This document shows, in pieces, positions 1 through 7,054 of a DNA stretch of 16,385 nt (its first letter is position 1; each line of letters begins with the position of its first letter). The translations under genes and the position numbers were made by a program. The notes beneath the pieces are model-generated. The model was not told where the DNA came from and made no database searches. It was given only the letters and a program-made list of their open reading frames with translations. Location of the stretch: positions 1-16,385 of the forward strand of contig JADNRV010000712.1 in the NCBI GenBank assembly GCA_015499995.1, given 5' to 3'. Source of the stretch: Flammula alnicola. Lineage: Eukaryota; Basidiomycota; Agaricomycetes; Agaricales; Strophariaceae.

Positions 1-1107
1 TCTTTTTTCAGTTTTGATGGGAATTGGGATCTTTCCAGATTGTCGTGCCTTCATTCTATTTCTTATGCTCCATCTGGTAGCATAATTTTTGGCAACTTCG
101 TACCATTTTTCGAGGGTGTCAGGGAGGGTTTCGACTTTGTCATAGATGTCTCCTCGGAGTCCCGGGTTGATCGACCTTGCAAAGAGGTCTGTTAAGGCGA
201 ATTGTTCTTTCATTCCTGTCTTGATTACGAGTAATTTGAATGCAGAGATGTGTTCATCGATTGATTTGTTTCCTTGTCTGATCGAGTGGAGTTGTTCAAA
301 GGCATCTCCTTTTTCGTCTGAGATTTCGAAATCTTTGACGAGTTTCTTTAGAAAATCTTCCCAGGTTCCAAGGTCCATTTTGAACGTGGTGTGGTTAATG
401 TGGGAGTCTAGAAATTCTTCTCTCCATGTATTTGCTGCTTTTTCCGACATAAAGGATAGGGTAAATCCTATTCGTTTTTCGTCGGTGTCGAAGACTTTTC
501 TGTTTATATTTAGATAGAGATAGACGGATCTCATCCATGATTGGAACTTGGCGTTTTCTCCATCAAAGGTTTTGGGTCGGTTCAGGTTCAACTCTTTTTG
601 GGAGTTATTCGAGATGGGTCCTGTGGATGTTCCTTCGTCCATGTTTTCTAAGGTAGTATTGATTTCACTGGTAAGGGTTTCGGTTGTTGCGGATGGCATT
701 TCAGTTGATGGGATCTCGGAATCAAATGTGTCAGGTCGAGTTTCTTCAGTTGATCCGGGTGTTGGATCTAGTGGCGGTGCTCCAAGGGGTAGGAAAGTTA
801 CAGTTTTTCCTGATCGTGTTTCTTCAGAGAAGACACTGGCGGATAGTAGTTCTTCTGGATCGGGGCCTTCACTGGCTTCGTGGAATTCTTCGTTCGATGA
901 TGAAGATACAGAAGTTCTTCTTTCTGTTCTTCCTACTCTGGTGTATTGCCTAGTAGTAGTTTCTGGGCGCTGGGTGGTAGTATCCTCAACGAGTCTTTTA
1001 GGTTCTGGGCTAGGGGTTGCACTGGGTGCTCGGATGGTTCTTCGGGATGTCGTGGTGACAAGGTGGGGTGGTCGCTGTGCTAGATAGCAAGCGAGGTATA
1101 GAGGGAG
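1..1107 (-). CDS. Ty3/gypsy retrotransposon Gag, N-terminal part, cut by window edge
   Basis: The minus strand is open without a stop from 1107 (just after a TAG at 1110-1108) to the left edge, 369 codons. The first ~165 codons are rich in S, T, E and P. From about 588 downward comes a capsid-like fold: a short LNRPKTFDGE entry, an SWMRSVYLYLN helix, a W at 426-424, then WEDFLKKLVKDFE, a Q-G-x-S-I-x-E stretch and LEKWYEVAKNYATRW. This order is the usual Retrotrans_gag pattern of fungal gypsy elements. Gag packages the element RNA into cytoplasmic particles. The nucleocapsid knuckle and Pol would lie left of the window. The first in-frame ATG is at 699, inside the low-complexity leader, so the true start is unclear: it may be 699, a lost upstream ATG, or a spliced or non-AUG start. 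No frameshift is visible in the capsid part. Confidence 0.8.
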
Positions 1108-1117
1108 CTAGATCTTT

Positions 1118-1439
1118 TGTTATGACTTGACAAGCAATAAGGTATCCAACAGGATAAATAATGCCTAAGTCGTACTTCAAGACTGAGATCGAGGTTCGAA
1201 GTCACTTAAGCGTTCGCAAACGTCTTAGAGTGTTCAAGAGGGTTCAAGGTGTACTAGGTACTCGAGATATGATTCTCAAGATCTAGCTAAAGAATACATC
1301 GTATGCTACTCTAGTATTTATACTAAGTAGCGAGTCCGGAGTAATAGATAGAACACGTCTCAGACGTGTTATGATACTTGTAAGATATCCATCGCGAAGC
1401 CGATGGATGTAAAACAGATAAAAAGTGAAACATATAACA
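1118..1439 (-). repeat. probable 5' LTR of the gypsy element
   Basis: This interval lies directly upstream of gag on the minus strand. It is bounded by TGTTAT at 1118 and ATAACA at 1439, a 6-bp inverted terminus of the TG..CA type expected of LTRs. It holds a TATA-like box in the correct orientation and two short inverted repeats farther upstream. No second LTR is in the window, so the borders are unproven. No TGG-type primer binding site follows the inner end. Another border, ACA at 1416, is possible. Confidence 0.4.
1315..1322 (-). promoter_or_regulatory. TATA-like box of the gypsy LTR
   Basis: The minus strand reads TATAAATA here, about 205 bp upstream of the open gag frame and inside the probable LTR. 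A 9-bp inverted repeat (AACACGTCT/AGACGTGTT, 1352-1370) and an 8-bp one (ATCCATCG/CGATGGAT, 1387-1408) lie just upstream, where U3 activator sites would be. The role is inferred from position only. Confidence 0.35.
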
Positions 1440-1652
1440 GAAACAGGATATGGGGGAGAGCTATGCGGCAAATGATGGGATCGGAAGTGGATAGAAGGTG
1501 CATAGCTAGCGTAAGTAAAGAGAAAAAGTATGTGCGTACGAGCGTGCGTGCGCGAACCAGGTGCGATTGTAACAGCAGCCTTGTCAAGCAACGACCAACG
1601 GTAGCTGGATGCACCGAGTTTATACGAAGACTTGTCGGTTACGAGGACGTAC

Positions 1653-1657
1653 CCATA
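1653..1657. repeat. target-site duplication, left copy
   Basis: The 5 bp CCATA lie directly before the TG of the left 227-bp LTR. The same CCATA follows the CA of the right LTR at 3199-3203. A 5-bp duplication is typical of LTR-element integrase. Confidence 0.9.
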
Positions 1658-1884
1658 TGTTGGAATATTGGGAGGCTGTGCGAGCGTGCGCGATGCACCA
1701 GTCAACGTGCGTCGGGATTCAAGCCCGTGATTTTCATTCCTAGACTACATAAGCCATTGTTGTGTATTTTAGTCCCTATCCGTTTGCCTCCTACGCTCAC
1801 AGAGGCCAACCGGAATTCAATCTTTCTCTGCTTTCCTCAGTCCGATCTTGAGATGATCGCGTGCTTGCGGATTTGATTTCAACA
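1658..1884 (+). repeat. left LTR of TRIM-like element
   Basis: This 227-bp repeat starts TGTTGGAA and ends TTTCAACA. It matches 2972-3198 at 226 of 227 positions; the one difference is C at 1798. Confidence 0.92.
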
Positions 1885-2055
1885 CAAACGGATGCCTGTC
1901 CTCTCGGGTGGGTCAGTCTCACATACACCCCGTTGCGACACTCTCTGGTTCGTTCCTTCGCCGCCGCCGTAACTCATTCACTCGACCTCTCAGATCTCAC
2001 TTGAGTTGAAGACTCGCGATTTGACATCTCCCTGCCGGGCCGTTTTTGCTTCCTG

Positions 2056-2220
2056 ATGCCCGAAGACAAGTCGCTTGCTCGAAGCGCACCCGTTGAGCCC
2101 TCGCGTGTCAACGCTGAGGCAGAAGAAGGCTGCAGAGCCTCTAAACCTGCAGAAGACAGTTCCGGACTGAAATTCCGTGAAGAAGAAAAGCCGCCATCGA
2201 AGATCGGCGCACGTTTATGA
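2056..2220 (+). CDS. small ORF inside the TRIM-like element, 54 aa, unknown
   Basis: An ATG at 2056 opens a 54-codon frame ending in TGA at 2218-2220. The peptide starts MPEDKSLARS and is rich in E, K, S and A, with no signal peptide, membrane segment or recognised domain. It is the first ATG frame of useful length after the left LTR, where a gag remnant would sit. I do not recognise it. It may be chance; its last third runs into the local tandem repeat. Confidence 0.2.
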   Translation: MPEDKSLARSAPVEPSRVNAEAEEGCRASKPAEDSSGLKFREEEKPPSKIGARL

Positions 2221-2288
2221 AGAAAAGTCGCTGTCGACGATCAGCGCATGTTGAAGAAGAAAAGTCGCCGTTGAAGATCGGCGCATGC
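2178..2288. repeat. tandem repeat inside TRIM-like element, three units
   Basis: Three imperfect units of 34-40 bp begin at 2178, 2218 and 2252. Each starts TGAAGAA and contains AAAAG(T/C)CGC and a GATC(G/A)GCGCA core. No function is apparent. Confidence 0.75.
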
Positions 2289-2971
2289 TAAGTCCTCAGG
2301 CTTGGAGGCATGATTTTTGAAGATGCCATATTTGAAGATTTTGATTGATTTTGTTGGACGAGACGAGTTTTGAAGGTTTTGAAGGATTTTTTTGTTGGAT
2401 GGACCCCCACATTTCGAGATGCCGAAGAATGCTGCCCTGAGGCTGCATGCGAGTGCGCGCCTATTCATCTCGCCGACGCCTACCTGCCGCTTTGCTAGAT
2501 GGTCAAGATTTTTTTATTTGCAGATTGATTCGCTGTATGCTGCCCTGCTGCCCTCGATGGATTGGATTTTTACCCTCCCTGGATTTTATTTTGCCGACTT
2601 GCTTTGGATTTCCGTTTCCACACCGAGTGCCGACTCATTTTCATTCTCATTTGGACACCACCGCAGAGTTTTACCCGCCGAATTCACCTGCCTCTCGATT
2701 CTCGGCTCGATTTATTCCATTTCCGATTCTCACCTTGCTTGACGCCGATCGCCTTCCCTATCACCTAAAACTTGCTTGTCGCAGCTCTCAGAGGCATGGA
2801 CCATGGTTTGCAAGTTGGAGAGTAAGAGATTCTTGGTTTTGAGGGAGTGCTCTCTTATATTTCTTTCATTCGAAGTTGATGGGGGATTTTTATTGATCTT
2901 TTATTTCGCTTTTTTGGGGATTTTTGGTTTCAGGGAGTGTTCTTGGGTGCACCGCTTCGCTCGAGGGAGTG

Positions 2972-3198
2972 TGTTGGAATATTGGGAGGCTGTGCGAGCG
3001 TGCGCGATGCACCAGTCAACGTGCGTCGGGATTCAAGCCCGTGATTTTCATTCCTAGACTACATAAGCCATTGTTGTGTATTTTAGTCCCTATCCGTTTG
3101 CCTCCTACGCTTACAGAGGCCAACCGGAATTCAATCTTTCTCTGCTTTCCTCAGTCCGATCTTGAGATGATCGCGTGCTTGCGGATTTGATTTCAACA
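2972..3198 (+). repeat. right LTR of TRIM-like element
   Basis: This 227-bp copy has the same length as the left LTR and one base difference (T at 3112). CCATA follows immediately. Confidence 0.92.
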
Positions 3199-3203
3199 CC
3201 ATA
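3199..3203. repeat. target-site duplication, right copy
   Basis: CCATA follows the right LTR and equals the 5 bp before the left LTR. Confidence 0.9.
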
Positions 3204-4579
3204 ACCATGGATCCGGAGACATTTCGAGTTCCTGTAACGCTTTCTGGCCGCCGTCCGCATTCTCCTTCGCAAGTTCCTTCTTTGCCGTAACACATTTTCA
3301 TCGCCATCCGAGTACTATTCCCCGCTGCATAGCACCGACGTCCACGTCATGCTCATCAACCCACTGCGACTGCATTCATTCCCGCCATCCCATCCTCGGT
3401 ACCTGTACTTTGACCTTCAGCAAGCCCATGTGTCGCCTCCTACCATGTCTTGTTGATCTATTGTTACCGACCTTCTTGGACATCGATTTTACTTTTCACC
3501 TGAGCATTCCACCGTCATTCCCCTGGACACTGCACTCCTAAATTGTTTCACCAAACCGACGCATCACGACACCCCCTCCTTTGACTCTGCTATACTATCA
3601 GCGTCGTATCTCGAAACGCGAATTCCAAACATCAAATCTGCCCCGTTATGCCCCTCAACTTGCGCTGATCAGGACTACTATTGGACGACTCACCAAGTCT
3701 TCCAACATTCCATCCTTGACACTGATCGTCCTTCACCTCGCATCTGCGAAGCACGAGATGTACGCCTTGCCAACCTCTGCTAGCATCACATCGATATTCC
3801 GTCCACTTCCAACGTGTACGTCTCCTTGTCGCATGACCTGGGCGTGCCTCCGAGTGAGTCATCCGTCTCTAGGCTCAACTAGCATCCCTATCCGGGATCC
3901 GCGGAATCCTCTTGCTCGAACATCGAGCCTGTGGTTCATCTCGTTCAGCTCAACGAGTCAAAGCTTGTCAATCTTCGCTCAACGTCCGACCCTCGAAAAC
4001 GCTGCGCTCGATCCAAGATGATAGAACTCATCTCTTTATCAATTGGGTTGTACAATGCCAGGGAAAGGTATTTGAGCCTCAAGTTTTTTCCAGTGCTCGA
4101 AGACATAAGGAAGAATCTATGTGGTCGACAACTTGGGAGCACCGACTCAAGGTATCAGTCTCAGAGATGGCACTAGACGTGCTGTTTGAGGCATGTGTTC
4201 CGAAAAGGATTTTCACAGAGGGTCGACTTACCATTCTGCGACAGGTTTTTTCCCTCTTCGACGTTCAACCCCCCATGATCTCATCTACTCTGCCCGAAAT
4301 TCGTGAACTTCGAAAATTATACGAAATATCCCAAAGTACAAAAATTATGTCTTTCCGGTGCGTATTCTCGATCTCGCTTCAGTTTGAGGACTAATAGACT
4401 AAGAATGAAGGAACATTTACCCCGAATCGCTCAGTTTATGGGGGTTGGTACACGAGAATATTGTGGTATCTTTGATTCGTATTCTTCTCTCTCTTCCCTT
4501 ATCATGTTTATATTGCAGGGATAGTCAAAGTATACCCACTTCGCGAATTCAACTCCTTCATTTTCTTCAAATTACTATA
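3204..4579. other. 1.4 kb without a recognisable gene
   Basis: The plus strand is C- and T-rich up to about 4000 and then closer to average. Open frames occur, the longest ATG-started ones at 3581-4021 and 3912-4394, but their peptides are S/T/P/L-rich or featureless and show no domain I know. A frame from about 3599 to 4176 is broken by two TAG codons. This could be the decayed rest of an older element or a lineage-specific gene. I see no tRNA, rRNA or repeat here. Confidence 0.5.
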
Positions 4580-4910
4580 TCTTTTATAATAAAAGAGCTC
4601 AGACTCTTTCCCACGAGACAAAAAACCGTTGTGATTGGCTATTTCTTTCCGGGGACAAAGACAAAGATGTGTTTTGATTGGCTGCGGCACATTCATACTC
4701 CGATTCAACAAGCACGGGACATGGGGGACCAGTTACATAAGACAAAACTTATGTCATATGCAAACGAGTGGCGGTGCACTTACGCGTCAAGCCGATCTAG
4801 CAGCACTAGCTGACACGCGCCGGCTCGATCTCGCACGCGCAGGTCTCGCGGTCACGGTCTCGTGTTCTCATGTCCGAGTGCATCCACTACTGCACACCTC
4901 TGGGTCACAG

Positions 4911-5031
4911 GTAAGGGGTGCTAAACATGGGTAGGGTACTATGCATGTAGGAGTTCTATGCACGGGTAGGTGTACTATGCATAGCCCCACGGGTAGGGGT
5001 ACTATGCACAGGTCGGAATACTATGCATGGG
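4911..5031. repeat. 18-bp minisatellite inside Helitron 1
   Basis: About six imperfect copies of a unit close to GGGTAGGGGTACTATGCAC run in tandem. Such arrays are often seen inside non-autonomous Helitrons. The units are too irregular, and the position too internal, for telomeric DNA. Confidence 0.75.
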
Positions 5032-5231
5032 GTACAGCTACAGGTATTACTATTACTTCTATTGGTTATTTCTTGCAAGTCTTTCTGCTTTAATTTAGTT
5101 GGAAATCAAACCAGGCATTTATTTTATTCAGTGTTGCAATCTGAAATATAAATCTTGATTAGTTTAATAACACACATTTTAAACTCATTTCAAGGATCAA
5201 GCTCATACACTCCAACATTGAAACATTGAAA

Positions 5232-5258
5232 CCGTGCGAAGCACGGGTCAACTGCTAG
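5232..5258 (+). other. Helitron 1 3' terminal hairpin and CTAG end
   Basis: A 6-bp stem with a GAA loop (5232-5246) is followed at 8 nt by the terminal CTAG (5255-5258). Hairpin plus CTRR is the established Helitron 3' signature. Confidence 0.75.
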
Positions 5259-5392
5259 TCTATTATAACAATTAAAAGTGGTGTCTTGGCATTTCCCACG
5301 GGGGATATGTGGGCGTTCTCATTGGCTGCAGCTGGCGTCGGGCAAACGAAGCGTCCAGGCGCGGGCGCGGCGAAGCCGGGCCAAGCGGCTAG
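5259..5392 (+). mobile_element. miniature Helitron 2 abutting Helitron 1
   Basis: Directly after the CTAG of Helitron 1 comes TCTATTATAACAATTAAAAG, a Helitron-like 5' end, with an ATTGGCTG motif near 5321 as in Helitron 1. The 134-bp segment ends in an imperfect GC-rich hairpin with a GAA loop (5364-5382; 4-bp inner stem, one mismatch, 3-bp outer stem), then AAGCGG and CTAG (5389-5392) before T. It carries no coding capacity. It lies 53 bp from the stop codon of the minus-strand GTPase gene, so it is probably in or beside that gene's 3' UTR. The alternative is one composite Helitron of 813 bp with an internal terminus. Confidence 0.65.
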
Positions 5393-5445
5393 TACTACTA
5401 CAAATGATGCAAGTGAAGCTGAAGCTTCACGGTCAACCGCATACT

Positions 5446-6468
5446 TCATGAAGTATCACTGTTACGACGTGCTACACCTGGGATCATCTTCCGGACAGCC
5501 CATTTCCCTAGAGACTCAATGAAGAACGCAAATGCGTCGCAGACCTGTATGGAAAATTCTCCCTCTTGGTTACGGGCTTCTCCTCGTTGTTTTGGAACTT
5601 GGAAAGAAGGCTGGCCTCGAGTGAGAGATAGAGGATCTGCCGTCAAGACATCCCTTTCCGTGCCCGTGCGACGCTCGTACCTCTTGTTGTATTCGTCCAT
5701 ACGGATAGTGATGCCCCTCAACCATTCGTTACTGTCAACCATCCACGGAGAGCGGGCGTAGTTCTGACTGATAACATCGCGCACTCTCGTCGTCGATTCC
5801 TCGTATTCCTCTTCAAACATGAAGCCCCCGGACATGTTTTTCTTCCCCTTGGTTGTTGTTACGCATGCGTGGCCGGCGAACTTCATCCCCCTTCTTGTAA
5901 ACTGTTCTTTGTTCCTCTCCCACCACACGTCCATGTTAGGATCCTCATGTTCCAATCCGGTTATGACAATGACGATGGGAACCTTGCCTTCACATATGAT
6001 CCGGGAGAACAGGTCATGGTTGACGACCCAAATATCTCTGAATCGCGTCTCGCGGATGCAATATACAAGGAGATTGATGCCGCCTTGCAGATTCTGAACG
6101 AGGTAACGGAGATTTTTCATAGCTGTATCTGCTGGAACGGTACCCTCCTCGCCTTGGTTGAGTCCGCATGTATCCCAGAGACAATGTGGTTTGTTGTCGA
6201 TGGAGACTTCGTAGGGGCAGCTCTTGAAGGTGTATCCTCGCGTTTGGCTAGATACTCCGGCGACGTCTTCACCAGCAATCATGTTTATTAGAGAGCTTTT
6301 ACCCGTCCCAGTTTCTCCAAAAATGATGACATTGGGTGTGTGGGTGAGCTCGTGTTCGGAGGTGTCAGAATCGAAAGGCTGGGTAGGATGATTCAGGGTG
6401 GGATGCACCTCCGACGAAATGTTCGTCGGAGTGGTTTCCCGACTCGATGTATGTCGATCAACGGGCAT
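5446..6468 (-). CDS. AIG1/GIMAP-like P-loop GTPase, intact, 340 aa
   Basis: A single uninterrupted frame encodes a fungal P-loop GTPase of the kind usually annotated as G-domain or AIG1-like protein. Visible motifs are Walker A GETGTGKS (residues 51-58), a switch-I threonine near 80, DTCG (99-102) and TGLE (170-173) in the place of the NKxD base-specificity motif. A disordered S/T/H-rich leader of about 45 residues precedes the domain. The C-terminus has a hydrophobic patch (DAFAFFIES) that could touch a membrane or partner. GTP binding is expected; the biological role is unknown. The ATG at 6468 is chosen because the G domain begins about 45 residues later and a good 3' splice site lies one base before it. 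The diverged paralogue at 11991-12785 points the other way, with a foldback element between them. Confidence 0.85.
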   Translation of the reverse strand: MPVDRHTSSRETTPTNISSEVHPTLNHPTQPFDSDTSEHELTHTPNVIIFGETGTGKSSLINMIAGEDVAGVSSQTRGYTFKSCPYEVSIDNKPHCLWDTCGLNQGEEGTVPADTAMKNLRYLVQNLQGGINLLVYCIRETRFRDIWVVNHDLFSRIICEGKVPIVIVITGLEHEDPNMDVWWERNKEQFTRRGMKFAGHACVTTTKGKKNMSGGFMFEEEYEESTTRVRDVISQNYARSPWMVDSNEWLRGITIRMDEYNKRYERRTGTERDVLTADPLSLTRGQPSFQVPKQRGEARNQEGEFSIQVCDAFAFFIESLGKWAVRKMIPGVARRNSDTS

Positions 6469-6469
6469 T

Positions 6470-6523
6470 CTGCTCGTAAAATTGTCAAATTCCAGAGCCT
6501 CAACTGTAAGAAAGAGTACTCAC
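6470..6523 (-). other. candidate 5'-UTR intron of the GTPase gene
   Basis: On the minus strand, GTGAGT at 6523-6518 and GAGCAG ending at 6470 delimit 54 bp with a branch-like TTGACA near the 3' end. The ATG follows one base after the AG. Splicing to an upstream ATG would hit an in-frame stop, so if real it sits in the 5' UTR. Confidence 0.4.
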
Positions 6524-6731
6524 ATGTATCTGTACAAGTATCATGCAATCGACTACGAGGGGGGAAAACTTTGGAATGGAAAGTTGGAAGTGTGTTCGTG
6601 CTAGCTATAAAGATCAAAAACTGACCGGTGACCTGCCATTGATAATGTTCCTGTGCTCACGCGCCACAGCCTCGTTCCCTTGATGCTTCTTGGATGAGCC
6701 TCTGTGAAATGTAAAGTGTTGCACATACCTT

Positions 6732-6812
6732 TGTTACAGTGTACCGTATAATATGGTACAGCGAACGTGTACACTGTGCCGTGTGATATGGGTTCAGCGA
6801 ATTCGCTGAACC
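6732..6812 (+). repeat. left terminal inverted repeat of foldback element
   Basis: The 81 bp match 11421-11501 in reverse complement with five mismatches and no gap. They contain two diverged subrepeats of about 37-40 bp (CAGTGTACCG..GGTACAGCGAA, then CACTGTGCCG..GGTTCAGCGAA). They end in a perfect 22-bp palindrome centred on GAATTC (6791-6812). Confidence 0.9.
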
Positions 6813-7054
6813 AGTGAATAATGTATTGTATATAATAGATAGTATACTATGTATATATAATATGATCTAGCAATACCTAATACATTAGTTACACATGGCC
6901 GATGGGCCCAATAAAAGTAAATCGGCAATGCCATTAGGTTTGAAATTAGATTGGCAGTGCCGATGCCTGCTAAAATGGGTTGGCATTTCATTAAATATGG
7001 CCGATTGGCATTGTCTAAAAGGTTGCGAGAGCCTCTCTGCATCCCGATAAAAAA

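Larger units (their letters stand above)
1658..3198 (+). mobile_element. TRIM-like non-autonomous LTR retrotransposon, complete
   Basis: Two 227-bp direct repeats flank a 1,087-bp internal region, 1,541 bp in all, inside a perfect 5-bp target duplication. Each LTR begins TGTTGGAA and ends TTTCAACA. The LTRs differ at one position only (C at 1798, T at 3112), so insertion was recent. The internal region has no gag, protease, reverse transcriptase or integrase that I can see, so an autonomous relative must have mobilised it. A purine run GAGGGAGTG just before the right LTR (2963-2971) could be the polypurine tract, which would make the element plus-oriented. No clear tRNA-type primer binding site follows the left LTR. 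Size and content fit a TRIM or small LARD. It lies 219 bp beyond the probable gypsy LTR. Confidence 0.9.
4580..5258 (+). mobile_element. non-autonomous Helitron 1
   Basis: The left end reads A|TC followed by an AT-rich run (TTTTATAATAAAAGAGCTC) and a GATTGGCT motif at about 4635, both of which I associate with fungal Helitron 5' ends. The right end carries a perfect 6-bp hairpin, CCGTGC-GAA-GCACGG (5232-5246), and 8 nt later CTAG, then T. The 679 bp have no Rep/helicase and no gene; they hold an 18-bp minisatellite and AT-rich filler. Helitrons move by rolling-circle replication using a Rep/Hel protein supplied elsewhere. They leave no target duplication, so the call rests on the termini. Confidence 0.75.

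Noticed and set aside
146..1087. Long plus-strand open frames at 146-517 and 548-1087
   Set aside because: They lie antisense to a continuous Gag frame with clear capsid motifs; the peptides are composition artefacts.
1283..1876. Frames crossing the left border of the TRIM-like element (1283-1705 minus, 1403-1876 plus)
   Set aside because: They run through LTR DNA and an insertion junction; part of the plus frame recurs in the right LTR.
3207..3449. Small spliced gene starting at the ATG at 3207 with an intron of about 46 bp (GTAACA..GCATAG)
   Set aside because: The joined frame is possible, but the short peptide matches nothing known and splice strength is modest.
4911..5031. Telomere-like G-rich repeats
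   Set aside because: Units are irregular, about 18 bp, and enclosed by Helitron ends; no TTAGGG-type array is present.
5869..6291. Plus-strand 140-aa frame opposite the first GTPase
   Set aside because: It is antisense to a complete G domain and has no motif of its own.
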